Assembly (NCBI GenBank): GCA_963699495.1
Contig: CAVOUB010000003.1
Coordinates: 62,001-126,000, forward strand
Direction of reading: 5' to 3'
Source of the DNA: JAIBJN01 sp963699495
GTDB taxonomy: Bacteria > Actinomycetota > Thermoleophilia > Gaiellales > Gaiellaceae
Length of the DNA stretch: 64,000 nucleotides
Part shown: one piece after another, positions 9,165 through 20,001 of the stretch
Numbering within the stretch: position 1 is the first letter of the stretch
Layout of the letters: each line of letters begins with the position of its first letter
The notes under the pieces: generated by a model
The model's input: only the letters and a program-made list of their open reading frames with translations
The model's database searches: none
What the model was told of the DNA's origin: nothing
Made by a program: the position numbers and the translations under genes

Positions 9165-10197
9165 ATGGAGCCCTGGTCCTTCGAGCCCGCCGGCCGCTTC
9201 GAGGAGACGGTCTTCGCGAGCGAGGCGCTGCGCGGGAACCCGCTCGGCGATCCGCACGAGCGACCGCTCTGGGTCTACCTGCCGCCGGGCTACGACGACG
9301 AGCCCGACCGCCGGTACCCCAGCCGTCTACATGATCCAGGGCCTCACCGGCCAGCTCGACATGTGGCGGAACCGCTCGCCGTTCCGCCGGAACTTCCCGG
9401 AGCTCGCTCGACGAGCTCTTCGCCACGGGCGGGGCGCCGCCGGCGATCGTCGTCTGGGTGGACGCTGGACGTCGCTCGGGGGGAGCCAGTTCCTCGACTC
9501 GCCGGGGACGGGCAACTACCACACGTACCTCTGCGACGAGGTCGTCCCCTGGGTGGACGGGCGCTACCGCACGCTCGCGGCGGCGGCGCACCGCGGGATC
9601 GCGGGGAAGTCCAGCGGCGGCTACGGAGCGATGGTCACGCCGATGCTCCGGCCCGACCTCTTCGGCGGCCTGGCGACCCACGCGGGCGATGCGCTCTTCG
9701 AGACGTGCTACCTGCCGGAGGTCCGGGACGCGGTCCGCCACCTCCGCGACGAGTACGAGGGCTCGTTCGACCGCTTCTGGGAGGACTTCCACTCGCGGCC
9801 GGCGCTCTCGAAGGCGAGCGACGACGTGCTCTTGAACAGCTGGTGCATGGCCGCCTGCTACTCGACCGACGCCGACGGCACGGTGCACCTCCCGTTCGAC
9901 GTCGACACCGGCGAGCTGGACGAGGACGTCTGGGCGCGCTGGCTCGAGTGGGACCCCGTGCGGATGGCGCCCGAGCGCGCGGACGCGCTTCGTTCCCTGA
10001 AGGCCATCTACATCGACGCGGGGACGCGCGACGAGTACTACCTCGACCTCGGCGCCGAGGCCTTTCGCCGCGCGTTGGCGCAGGTCGGAGTCACGGACGT
10101 CCGCTTCGAGCTCTTCGACGGGACGCACATGGCGATCGAGTACCGCTATCCGCTCGGCCTGGCCTACCTGGCGGAGCGCCTGGCGCCGGACGGCTGA
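9165..10197 (+). CDS. esterase D / Fes-like alpha/beta hydrolase (frameshifted in assembly)
   Basis: Predicted cytoplasmic serine esterase of the putative esterase (Fes/esterase D) fold, about 343 residues when frames are joined. The N-terminus (ERPLWVYLPPGYDD) is in one frame. After about 9320 the protein continues in another (AVYMIQGLTGQLDMWRN). A stretch at about 9405-9462 is shifted again (LFATGGAPPAIVVWVDAWT can be read across frames). Then IAGKSSGGYGAM supplies the GxSxGG nucleophile elbow and ELFDGTHMAIEYRYP the C-terminal His. The shifts fit two single-base insertions and one deletion and look like sequence errors rather than decay. Starts 10 bp after mutM. Confidence 0.75.
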
Positions 10198-10228
10198 CCG
10201 ACCGCATTCGCGCTATCCTCGTCGGGCA

Positions 10229-10429
10229 ATGGCGCGCCTGCTCGTTGCCGCCTTCTACGTGGTGCTGAGCGTCACGCTCGGGGCGCTCTACACGTGGGAC
10301 TGGGTCGTGGTGATCGTCCTCGGCGGCGTCGTCCCCGCGGTCGCCCTCTCCTACGCGGTGACCAGAGGAGGCGAGTTCGTCACCGACCTGAGCCGCCGCC
10401 GCTGGGAGCCAGGAGGACGGTACTTCTAG
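10229..10429 (+). CDS. small two-helix membrane protein (66 aa)
   Basis: Encodes two predicted transmembrane helices (about residues 3-20, VAAFYVVLSVTLGALY, and 24-44, DWVVVIVLGGVVPAVAL) and then a basic, soluble tail. No family recognised. A TATCCT box (10214-10219) ends 9 nt before ATG. The stop TAG (10427-10429) is part of the left terminal repeat of the 170-bp inverted-repeat element that follows. Confidence 0.6.
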   Translation: MARLLVAAFYVVLSVTLGALYTWDWVVVIVLGGVVPAVALSYAVTRGGEFVTDLSRRRWEPGGRYF

Positions 10430-10597
10430 GAGGGTTTGGCGGAATGCCGCTCGCCGTCGGGACGTGATGGTCGTTCCGAGACAAGGACGCAGGGAGCGCT
10501 CGTAGCCGGAGGCTACGGGCGCGACTGAGGACGACGCTCTCGGGGCGACCAGCGCGGGCCGGCGGCACAGACTGTATTTCGCAAAACCCTCCTTCTA
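10426..10597. repeat. inverted-repeat element, copy 1 (full length)
   Basis: About 170 bp bounded by AGGAGGGTTTG (10428-10438) and a near-complementary right end (10582-10593, with one extra A). It contains a perfect central hairpin, GTAGCC (10502-10507) and GGCTAC (10511-10516) around a 3-base loop. It matches the reverse complement of copy 3 (47997-48162) along nearly its whole length and the ends of short copy 2 (18317-18368). It fills the entire gap between two convergent genes, and the stop codon of each lies at its edge. It encodes nothing recognisable. It could act as a two-way terminator or be a non-autonomous mobile repeat. Confidence 0.8.
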
Positions 10598-10846
10598 GGC
10601 CGCGAGCCCGTCGAGGAGCCCCCGGCGGTCGAGCTCCCAGAGCTCGGTGAAGCCGCCGATCGGCTTCCCGTCGACCAGGATCTGCGGCACCGTCCAGTGC
10701 CCGGTGAGGTCGAGCAGCCTCGCCCGGAACGCCGGGTCGTCGTCGAGGGTGATCTCCTCGTACGCGAGGCCGCGCTCGCGGAGGAGGGCCCGCGCACGGT
10801 CGCAGTAGCCGCACCACCCGGTCGTGTACATCTCGATCCTGGCCAT
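10595..10846 (-). CDS. glutaredoxin-like protein
   Basis: Thiol-disulfide oxidoreductase of 83 residues with the complete glutaredoxin layout: an initial beta strand, the redox motif CGYC at 12-15, the cis-Pro segment TVPQILVDG and the GGFTEL turn. The CGYC tetrad rather than CPYC resembles the mycoredoxin/NrdH-type branch of actinobacteria, so the electron donor may be mycothiol or thioredoxin reductase (inference). Its stop codon abuts the repeat element on the left. It is divergent from recO. Confidence 0.9.
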   Translation of the reverse strand: MARIEMYTTGWCGYCDRARALLRERGLAYEEITLDDDPAFRARLLDLTGHWTVPQILVDGKPIGGFTELWELDRRGLLDGLAA

Positions 10847-10896
10847 TACCAGGGAAAACGTCTGCGAGACGGCGTTGATTCCCCCGAGGGAGCGAC

Positions 10897-10902
10897 TAGA
10901 GT
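10897..10902 (+). promoter_or_regulatory. -10 box TAGAGT of recO
   Basis: TAGAGT ends 6 nt before the recO ATG with no Shine-Dalgarno between them, implying a leaderless recO transcript. Confidence 0.5.
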
Positions 10903-10908
10903 GGCCGC

Positions 10909-11655
10909 ATGTCGTCGCGCACGCTCACGACCGAGGCGGTCGTGCTCCGCTCCATCCGCTTCTCCGAGGCGGACTGCGTGCTCCACCTCTACACGCTGGA
11001 CAAGGGGCGGGTCGGCGCGATCGCCAAGGGCGTGCGGAAGACGCGCTCGCGCTTCGGGGCGCGCCTCGAGCCGCTCTCCCACGTCGAGCTCCTTCTCCAC
11101 GAGGGCCGCGGCGACCTGCACACGGTGCGCGGCGCAGAGCTCGTCCGCTCCCACGACCGCTCCCGCACCGACCCGTACCGGCTCGCGGTCGGTCACATCG
11201 GGCTGGAGGCCGTGCTCAGGCTCTTCGTCGAGGAGGAGGCGCAGCCGCCCGCCTTCCACGCGCTCACGCGCTTCCTCGACCTCCTCGACGGCGTGGAGGC
11301 GGAGCTGCCTGCGCAGCCGGCGCTCGAGCCGCTCGTGCTCTCGTTCCAGCTGAAGCTCCTGTGGCTCTCGGGCTACCTGCCGCACCTGGCGAGCTGCGCA
11401 GCGTGCGGGGAGTCGAAGCCGCTCGTCGCCTTCTCGGCGCGGGCGGGGGGAGCCGTCTGCGGAGACTGCGGGTCCGGCGCGCTGCCGATCTCGGAGGCCG
11501 GCTTCCTGGGGATCCGGTCGCTGCTCGAGCAGCCTCTGGCGGGCGCGGCCGGGACCGGTCTTGCCGAGGACGCCCTCCGGCAGTGCCTGCGCGTGATCGA
11601 GTCGTCGTACGAGGAGCACGGCGGCTTCCGCCTGCGAACGCTCGCACAACTCTAG
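10909..11655 (+). CDS. recO: DNA repair protein RecO
   Basis: Recombination mediator that, with RecR, loads RecA on SSB-coated single-stranded DNA; 248 residues. It has the N-terminal OB fold (TTEAVVLRSIRFSEADCVLHLYT, KGVRKTRSRFG) and a helical domain. The central zinc-finger cysteines are CAACGESK and VCGDCG. The start codon sits 6 nt after a TAGAGT box. The stop TAG (11653-11655) is the first part of an 11-bp inverted repeat that separates it from glyQ. Confidence 0.95.
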   Translation: MSSRTLTTEAVVLRSIRFSEADCVLHLYTLDKGRVGAIAKGVRKTRSRFGARLEPLSHVELLLHEGRGDLHTVRGAELVRSHDRSRTDPYRLAVGHIGLEAVLRLFVEEEAQPPAFHALTRFLDLLDGVEAELPAQPALEPLVLSFQLKLLWLSGYLPHLASCAACGESKPLVAFSARAGGAVCGDCGSGALPISEAGFLGIRSLLEQPLAGAAGTGLAEDALRQCLRVIESSYEEHGGFRLRTLAQL

Positions 11656-11707
11656 AGCTCCTAACAGAATGATGGCCCGGCATCGCTCCTCGTTGGTAGG
11701 AGCTCTA
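11653..11707 (+). repeat. REP-like inverted repeat before glyQ
   Basis: TAGAGCTCCTA (11653-11663) and TAGGAGCTCTA (11697-11707) are perfect 11-bp inverted copies around a 33-nt interior. The interior shares CAGRATGAYG near the left arm and TTGGT near the right arm with the element before rluD (60897-60957). The left arm contains the recO stop codon and the right arm ends 18 nt before the preferred glyQ ATG. Its role is unknown: recO terminator, glyQS leader structure or inserted repeat are all possible. Confidence 0.55.
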
Positions 11708-11725
11708 AGTACCATGGTGCGTCTC

Positions 11726-12591
11726 ATGGGCGCGCTCAACTTCCAGGACCTGATCGCCCGCCTGCAGCGCTACTGGGCGGACGAGGGGTGCGTCCTCATG
11801 CAGCCGTACCACACCGAAGTCGGCGCCGGGACGTTCAACCCGGCGACGTTCCTCCGCTGCCTCGGGCCCGCGCCCTGGAAGACGGCCTACGTCGAGCCGT
11901 CCATCCGGCCGACCGACGGCCGCTACGGCCAGAACCCGTTCCGCTTCCAGCAGCTACTACCAGTACCAGGTCGTCCTGAAGCCGGCGCCGGAGGACGTGC
12001 TCGACCGCTACTTCGCCTCGCTCGAGGCGGTCGGGATCGACCTGGCACGAAGCACGACGTGCGGCTCGTCGAGGACGACTGGGAGGGCCCGACGCTCGGC
12101 GCGTGGGGGCTCGGCTGGGAGGTCTGGGTGGACGGCATGGAGGTGACGCAGTTCACGTACTTCCAGCAGCTCGGCGGGCTCGAGCTCGACCTGGTCCCGG
12201 CGGAGATCACGTACGGCCTCGAGCGGCTGGCCATGTTCCTCCAGGACAAGCGGAGCGCCTTCGAGCTCGAGTGGGCGCCCGGCGTCACCTGGGGCGACGT
12301 CTACCGCGAGAACGAGCGCCAGTGGTCGATCTACAACTTCGAGGCCGCGCCGGTGGACGTGCTCGTGCGGCGCTTCGGCGAGCACGAGGCCGAGTGCCGC
12401 CGCTCGTCGAGCTCGAGCTGCCGCTGCCCGCCTACGACCAGGTGCTCAAGTGCTCGCACGCGTTCAACCTGCTCGACGCGCGCGGGGCGATCTCCGTGAC
12501 GGAGCGCGCCGCCTACATCGGCCGCGTCCGCAAGCTCGCGCGCAGCGTCGCCGAGCTCTACGTGGAGTCCCTTGCCGAGCCTGCTGTTTGA
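11726..12591 (+). CDS. glyQ: glycyl-tRNA synthetase alpha subunit (frameshifted in assembly)
   Basis: Catalytic subunit of the heterotetrameric bacterial glycyl-tRNA synthetase. The class II core is obvious: MGALNFQDLIARLQRYW at the start, LMQPYHTEVGAGTFNPATFLR, YVEPSIRPTDGRYG, and GAWGLGWEVWVDGMEVTQFT. Reading requires frame changes. An extra base near 11952 and a missing base near 12046 put the conserved YYQYQVVLKPAPEDV segment in another frame. A third shift near 12398 moves the end (LPAYDQVLKCSHAFNLLD) to the frame that stops at 12591. An essential gene is unlikely to be broken, so these are probably base-call errors. An in-frame ATG at 11714 is the alternative start. It overlaps glyS by 20 bp. 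Confidence 0.9.
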
Positions 12592-14506
12592 GATCGGCTG
12601 CGAGGAGCTGCCCGCCTCCGCCTGCCGGGAGGCCGAGGCCCAGCTCCGCGAGCGCTGGCTGCCCGAGCTGGGGGAGGGCGGAAGCGTGCTCGTCGGGCCC
12701 CGGCGGCTCGCGCTTCTCGTTCCCGAGGTCGCCGAGCGCGAGCCCGATCGCTGGGTGCAGGGGCCGCCGGAGCATCTGCGGGAGAAAGCCGCCGCCGGCT
12801 TCGCGCGCAAGCAGGGGGTCTCCGAGGACGACCTCGAGGTGCGAGACGGCTTCCTCGGGGTGGTCGTTCCGGGCCGGCCGGTCGCCGAGGCCCTGCCCGA
12901 GCGGCTGGAGGCGATCGTGCGCGGGCTCGGCTTCGGCAAGTCGATGGTCTGGGAGAAGGACGGCCTGCGCTTCTCGCGGCCCGTCCGCTGGCTCTGCGCC
13001 AAGCTCGACAAGGAGACGATCAGGTTCGAGGTGGCCGGCATCGAGTCCGGGCACCTGACCTACGGTCACCGCTTCACCGGTGACGAGGTCGAGCTGGCCA
13101 AGGCCGATGCCTACGTCGAGACGCTGCGGGCCGCGGGCGTCGAGCCGGAGCAGAAGGAACGCCGGCGCCAGATCCTCCAGGGCCTGGACGGCATCGGCGG
13201 CTGGCGTGACCCGGCCGGGGTCATCGAGGAGGTGATCTTCCTCGTCGAGAGCCCGATCGTCCTCGAGGGGCGCTTCGACGAGCGCTTCCTGGAGCTGCCC
13301 GCCCGCGTCGTCGAGACGGCCATGCAGTCGCATCAGCGCTACTTCCCGCTCGAGGGCGCCCGTTTCGCCTTCGTCGCCAACGGCGGGGAGCCGGAGGTCG
13401 TGATCGCCGGAAACGAGCGCGTGCTCGAAGGGCGGCTCGAGGATGCCCACTTCACGTTCGAGCGAGACGTCGCGAAGGGGATCGAGTCGCTGGCGGAGGA
13501 GCTTGGCTCGATCACCTTCTTCGCGGGCGCGGGAAGCTTCGCCGACAAGGCGGCGCGGCTTCAGGACCTCGTGGGCGAGCTGGGCGGCGGCGAGGCCTCG
13601 CACGAGGCGGCGCGTCTGGCGAAGGCCGACCAGGCCGCCGAGCTCGTGCGCGAGTTCCCCGACCTCGAGGGCCACATCGGTGCCGAGTACGCGCGGCTCG
13701 CAGGCTTTCCGGAGGGGGTCTGCGTCGCGATCGAGGAGCAGTACCTCCCCGACTCCGCCGACGGCCCGCTCCCGCAGACCGAGCCCGGGCGCGTGCTCGC
13801 CGCCGCGGAAAGGGTCGACAACCTCACGGTCTCCTTCGCACTCGGCCAGCGGCCGACCGGCTCTCGCGACCCGCACGGCCTGCGCCGCGCCGCCATCGGC
13901 CTCTGCCGGATCGCCGTCGAGTCCGGGCTTGCCATCGACGTCGGTGCGCTCGTGCAGCGGGACGTCGGGCTGCTCGTGGAGCAGCAGGCCGAGGTGAAGG
14001 ACGACCCGGCAGACGTCGCCGACTTCGTCTTCGAACGGCTGGAAGGCATCCTCGACGTCCCGGTCGAGTTCGTGCGCGCGGCGCGCGCCGGCGGGGTGAC
14101 GGAGCTCGGCGCCGTCGCCGAGCTCGCACGGACGCTCGCGGCCGAGTCCTCTTCGGACGACTTCGACCGCGCCTACGTCGCCTTCGACCGTTCCAACCGC
14201 CTCGCCGGCAAGGCGGACGGCGCGGCAGGCGTGCTCGACCCGGCACTGGCGACGGACGAGGCCGAGCTGGCGCTGATCGAGACGCTCGGCGAGGCGTCGC
14301 CGCGCATCGAGGCGGCCGTCGCCGAGGGAGACTTCCCGGCGGCGATCGCCGCGGCCGCCGAGCTGGGCCCGCCCGTCGACCGCTTCTTCGACGAGGTGCT
14401 CGTGATGGCCGAGGACGAGCGGGTCCGGGCCAACCGCCTGCGCCTCCTCCTCGACGTGCGCGACGCTGTGGGCGCGCTCGGCGACCTCTCGCAGATCCCG
14501 CGGTAG
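12572..14506 (+). CDS. glyS: glycyl-tRNA synthetase beta subunit
   Basis: Beta subunit of the two-subunit glycyl-tRNA synthetase, required for tRNA binding; 644 residues, slightly short for the family. It starts with the family signature LLFEIGCEELPA from TTG 12572, inside the end of glyQ. Other recognisable blocks are RLALLVPEV, VETAMQSHQRYFPL, EYARLAGFPEGVCVAIEEQY and DPHGLRRAAIGLCRI, followed by the C-terminal anticodon-binding/DALR-like helical part ending RLRLLLDVRDAVGALGDLS. No frame breaks. ppsR starts 4 bp after its stop. Confidence 0.95.
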   Translation: MPSLLFEIGCEELPASACREAEAQLRERWLPELGEGGSVLVGPRRLALLVPEVAEREPDRWVQGPPEHLREKAAAGFARKQGVSEDDLEVRDGFLGVVVPGRPVAEALPERLEAIVRGLGFGKSMVWEKDGLRFSRPVRWLCAKLDKETIRFEVAGIESGHLTYGHRFTGDEVELAKADAYVETLRAAGVEPEQKERRRQILQGLDGIGGWRDPAGVIEEVIFLVESPIVLEGRFDERFLELPARVVETAMQSHQRYFPLEGARFAFVANGGEPEVVIAGNERVLEGRLEDAHFTFERDVAKGIESLAEELGSITFFAGAGSFADKAARLQDLVGELGGGEASHEAARLAKADQAAELVREFPDLEGHIGAEYARLAGFPEGVCVAIEEQYLPDSADGPLPQTEPGRVLAAAERVDNLTVSFALGQRPTGSRDPHGLRRAAIGLCRIAVESGLAIDVGALVQRDVGLLVEQQAEVKDDPADVADFVFERLEGILDVPVEFVRAARAGGVTELGAVAELARTLAAESSSDDFDRAYVAFDRSNRLAGKADGAAGVLDPALATDEAELALIETLGEASPRIEAAVAEGDFPAAIAAAAELGPPVDRFFDEVLVMAEDERVRANRLRLLLDVRDAVGALGDLSQIPR

Positions 14507-14510
14507 CTCG

Positions 14511-15335
14511 ATGTCCGACCTGGTCGAGCTGCACGTGGTCTCCGACTCGACGGGGGAGACGGCTGCGCGGGTCGTCGAGGCGGTCGAGGCGCAGTTCCCC
14601 GGCCAGGAGTTCGAGGTCGTGCGACATCCGCGGATCGCCGCGGTCGAGGACGTCCATCTGGCGGCGGCGCGGGCGCGCGGCCGGCGTGCCGTCGTCCTCT
14701 TCACGCTGGTCGAGCCCGAGCTGCGGGAGGTCATGCGCGCTCTGTGCAAGCGCTACCGCCTCCACTACTGCGATCTCCTCGGGCATCCGATCGAGGCGGT
14801 GGCCCGCGTCTCCGGATCCCCGGCCATCAGTCGTCCGGGGGCGCCCACCGTGCTCGACTCCAGCTACTTCAAGCGGATCGCCGCCATCGAGTTCGCCGTC
14901 CGCTACGACGACGGCGCCGGCGCGCGCGAGCTGGCCGAGGCGGACATCGTCCTCGTCGGCGTGTCCCGGAGCTCGAAGACGCCGCTCTCGATGTACCTCG
15001 CGTACCTGGGGTACAAGACCGCGAACGTTCCGATCGTCAAGGGCATCGACCCACCTGGGGAGCTCTGGAAGATCGATCGCGCCAAGCTCGTCGGCCTGAC
15101 CATCGACGCGGAGGCGCTGGCGGCGATTCGCGGCGAGCGGGTCCGCGGGATGGGCGGCGGCGGGCGCTACGCCGACCTGGCGGAGATCTACGACGAGCTC
15201 GAGTACGCGGAGTCCGTCCACAAGCGGCTCGGCTGCCCGGTGATCGAGGTCTCGAACCTGGCCATCGAGGAGACCGCCCGGCGCATCGTCCGCCTCGTCG
15301 AGGAGCGCCGACTGGACGCCGAGGCGGCGCGGTGA
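14511..15335 (+). CDS. ppsR: PPDK regulatory protein (bifunctional kinase/pyrophosphorylase)
   Basis: DUF299 family; ADP-dependent protein kinase and phosphate-dependent pyrophosphorylase that switches pyruvate,phosphate dikinase off and on by a threonine next to its catalytic histidine; 274 residues. Conserved features are the N-terminal HVVSDSTGETA, the P-loop-like GVSRSSKTPLSMYLA at about residues 155-170 and FTLVEPELR. The target gene ppdK lies 354 bp downstream and retains the Thr-x-His target, so target and regulator are plausibly a working pair. It overlaps a small membrane gene (GTGA) downstream. Confidence 0.93.
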   Translation: MSDLVELHVVSDSTGETAARVVEAVEAQFPGQEFEVVRHPRIAAVEDVHLAAARARGRRAVVLFTLVEPELREVMRALCKRYRLHYCDLLGHPIEAVARVSGSPAISRPGAPTVLDSSYFKRIAAIEFAVRYDDGAGARELAEADIVLVGVSRSSKTPLSMYLAYLGYKTANVPIVKGIDPPGELWKIDRAKLVGLTIDAEALAAIRGERVRGMGGGGRYADLAEIYDELEYAESVHKRLGCPVIEVSNLAIEETARRIVRLVEERRLDAEAAR

Positions 15336-15502
15336 GGCAGAAGCCGCCCATCCCCTGGTTCTGGTGGCCGTTCTGGATGTTCCTGCTCGCCGCCGGCCTG
15401 TTCGTCTTCTACGTCCTCTTCACCCCGGTCTGGGTCGGTATCCGGCTCATCGAGTGGTTCGCGCACCGGCGCGAGGGCGGCTCCACGACCGAGGCCCCTT
15501 AA
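15332..15502 (+). CDS. small membrane protein between ppsR and ppdK (56 aa)
   Basis: Starts at GTG 15332, overlapping the ppsR stop (GTGA), so it is translationally coupled to it. After a short basic, proline-rich start (RQKPPIP) it has an aromatic-rich hydrophobic stretch of about 30 residues (WFWWPFWMFLLAAGLFVFY, then VLFTPVWVGIRLI) and a charged tail. This suggests one long or two short membrane helices. No family recognised. A strong hairpin terminator follows 5 bp after the stop, ending the glyQS-ppsR transcript. Confidence 0.65.
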   Translation: MRQKPPIPWFWWPFWMFLLAAGLFVFYVLFTPVWVGIRLIEWFAHRREGGSTTEAP

Positions 15503-15507
15503 AAGGA

Positions 15508-15538
15508 AGAGGCGGCCCGTGGTGCCACGACCGCCTCT
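15508..15538 (+). terminator. intrinsic terminator after glyQ-glyS-ppsR
   Basis: AGAGGCGG (15508-15515) pairs perfectly with CCGCCTCT (15531-15538), enclosing a nested CGTGG/CCACG stem. A pyrimidine-rich stretch follows and an A-rich stretch precedes it. Confidence 0.75.
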
Positions 15539-15688
15539 CTCTCGGGCCGAGACGTAGGCTGCGGCGCCCCGCGTCTGCCTAGCCCGCCTTCTGACCATGG
15601 TCGACGGTCGCAGGAGGCGCTATTCCCCTGCCGGGGGATCCTGTTCGTGCACGGAAACGCGGCCGATGGGAGAATTCACGTCAGGGCG

Positions 15689-18308
<2,620 letters not shown>

Positions 18309-18316
18309 CGGCTAGT

Positions 18317-18368
18317 AGGAGGGTTTGACGAAACGCAGCTATGCCGAGCGACGTTCCCAAACCCTCCT
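18317..18368. repeat. inverted-repeat element, copy 2 (internally deleted)
   Basis: Only 52 bp, but with both perfect termini AGGAGGGTTTG (18317-18327) and CAAACCCTCCT (18358-18368). The inner parts (GACGAAACG, then GCTATGCCGAGCGACGTTCC) match the two end regions of the full-length copies, so the middle including the GTAGCC hairpin is missing. It fills the gap between convergent ppdK and a lipoprotein gene; the latter's stop codon lies inside the right terminus. Confidence 0.75.
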
Positions 18369-19059
18369 AGCCCTCGAGCGACGAGCAGCCGTTGACCATG
18401 CTCACCAGCCACTTGCCGGTGCCGTCGTCTATGAGGTCGACGACCGCGAGCAGCTCGCCGCCGCGGACGAGGCGCACCCTGGCGGTCTCCGCCTTCGGGT
18501 AGCCGGCACGCTCGAAGACGTCGTCCGGCTCGAGCCCGTAGCCTTCGACCGCCTTCCGCGCCGCCTCGAGCGGGTCGCTGGTCTCGCCGCGCGCGCCGAC
18601 GGCGTAGTCGGCGACCTCGGAGAACCGCTCCGGGCAGCTCAGCCGCGTGGAGACCCAGACGGCGTCCTTGTCGACCACTTCCAGCGGCTCGCCGGCGTCG
18701 GGCTCGGTCGCCGGGTCGCCGCAGGCGACGGTGAGCGTTCCCGGCTCGATGTCGACGACCTGCGTGGACGTCCCTGGCGAGGCGCCGAGGCCCATACCGC
18801 CGCCGTCGGCGCTCGAGATCGAGAAGGAGCGCTCGCTACCGGCGTTGTTCAGGATCTCCAAGTGAACGCCGTCCGGCTGTGGCTTGACGGAGGGCGTCTC
18901 GATGCGGACCCCGTCCTTCTCGCAGGCGACGCGGGCGACGTCCGGGAGCGCGGCGCCTTCCGGGTTCCCGGCCGGCGTGTCGGAGCCCGTCTCCGGGCCG
19001 GTGCCACAGGCGGAGAGGCCGAGGACGGCGACGAGCGCGAGCAGCCGGATCTGCTTCAT
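18367..19059 (-). CDS. lipoprotein of unknown function
   Basis: Secreted lipoprotein of 230 residues: signal peptide with a lipobox LSAC (lipidated Cys at 18), then a Thr/Gly/Pro-rich linker. Next is a probable beta-sandwich (PDGVHLEILNNAGSERSFSI, TVACGDP, like a cupredoxin-like or Ig-like domain) and a second alpha/beta domain (VWVSTRLSCPERFSEVADYAVGA split, VRLVRGGELLAVVDLIDDG). Four cysteines after the lipobox could make disulfides. I do not recognise the family. The stop codon overlaps the repeat element downstream; the rhomboid gene lies upstream on the same strand. Confidence 0.65.
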   Translation of the reverse strand: MKQIRLLALVAVLGLSACGTGPETGSDTPAGNPEGAALPDVARVACEKDGVRIETPSVKPQPDGVHLEILNNAGSERSFSISSADGGGMGLGASPGTSTQVVDIEPGTLTVACGDPATEPDAGEPLEVVDKDAVWVSTRLSCPERFSEVADYAVGARGETSDPLEAARKAVEGYGLEPDDVFERAGYPKAETARVRLVRGGELLAVVDLIDDGTGKWLVSMVNGCSSLEG

Positions 19060-19098
19060 CGTCGCCTTGGACGGAGAGCGGCCCGAAAGGTTCCCGGC

Positions 19099-19962
19099 TC
19101 AGGAGTAGCCGCGGACGGCGAGCCAGGCGACGAACACGCTGCCGGCGCCGACCGCGGTGAGGGCGAGGATCGAGTAGAGATCGAGGCGGCCGTAGACCGG
19201 ATGCCTGCCCGCGACCGAGAGGGCGAGCATCGCGAGGATGCCTCCGATCAACCCGCCCAGGTGGCCGCCGATGGAGATGTTCGAGGAGGCGAAGGTGAAC
19301 GCGATGTTGAGGACGATGATGAAGAGCGCGCCGCCGCCGAAGACGTAGATCTGCCGCCGCTCCAGCACGAGGCCGGCGCCGAGGATCCCGAAGACCGCGC
19401 CCGACGCGCCGACGGTGTTGACGAACTCACCGCTCAGGAGAAGGGCGCCCGCCGAGCCCGCGAGGGCCGAGACGAGGTACACGCCGAGGAAGCGGCCGCG
19501 GCCCAGCGCTGCCTCCAGCGCCTGGCCGAACCACCACAGCATGAGCATGTTGAAGGCGAGGTGGAGCAGGCTCGCGTGCAGGAACGCGCTCGTGATCAAC
19601 CGGTACCACTCGCCCTCGGAGACGGCGAAGCCGTTCAGGGCCCAGCGGTCGATGAACGACCTCGCCGGCCCGAGGCCGCCCGAGCCCTGCGCGATCGAGA
19701 TCAGGTAGACGACGACGTTGACCCCGATGAGAGTCTTCGTGACGAGCGCCCCGGTCCCGGCGCCCGCCGCGCGGCCGAGTCGCCGTTTGGCGGCACGCGC
19801 GCCTGTGGGCTGACCCGCACAGTCGGGGCACTTGATCCCCACGGCGGCGTACACCATGCAGTCGTGGCAGATCGGCCGGCCGCAGTTGGAGCAGCTGACG
19901 GCGGTCTCGCGTCCCGGATGGCGGTAGCACGTCCGCGTCTGCGTCTGCTCCGGGGTGGCCAT
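19099..19962 (-). CDS. rhomboid intramembrane serine protease with N-terminal B-box zinc finger
   Basis: 287 residues. The first about 40 residues form a zinc-binding B-box-like domain (CYRHPGRE, CSNCGRPICHDC, KCPDC). Six or seven membrane helices follow, with the rhomboid signatures: HLAFNMLMLWWFG (His/Asn), VGASGAVFGILG (catalytic Ser in GASG) and GGHLGGLIGG (catalytic His). The domain pair is common in actinobacteria. A TACGAT box on the minus strand (19975-19970) ends 7 nt before ATG 19962, favouring that start over ATG 19971. Substrates are unknown. Divergent from comB. Confidence 0.92.
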   Translation of the reverse strand: MATPEQTQTRTCYRHPGRETAVSCSNCGRPICHDCMVYAAVGIKCPDCAGQPTGARAAKRRLGRAAGAGTGALVTKTLIGVNVVVYLISIAQGSGGLGPARSFIDRWALNGFAVSEGEWYRLITSAFLHASLLHLAFNMLMLWWFGQALEAALGRGRFLGVYLVSALAGSAGALLLSGEFVNTVGASGAVFGILGAGLVLERRQIYVFGGGALFIIVLNIAFTFASSNISIGGHLGGLIGGILAMLALSVAGRHPVYGRLDLYSILALTAVGAGSVFVAWLAVRGYS

Positions 19963-20001
19963 TCGAGCCATCGTAGCCGCGCCGTGTAAGGTCACGAGCC
20001 G

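Noticed and set aside
11656..11725. T-box riboswitch before glyQS
   Set aside because: The region is only 70 bp, has no T-box consensus and no specifier/terminator layout; a simple inverted repeat explains the structure.
11952..12046. Programmed frameshifting in glyQ
   Set aside because: No slippery heptamer or stimulatory structure is evident, one insertion and one deletion compensate each other, and other genes nearby show similar errors.
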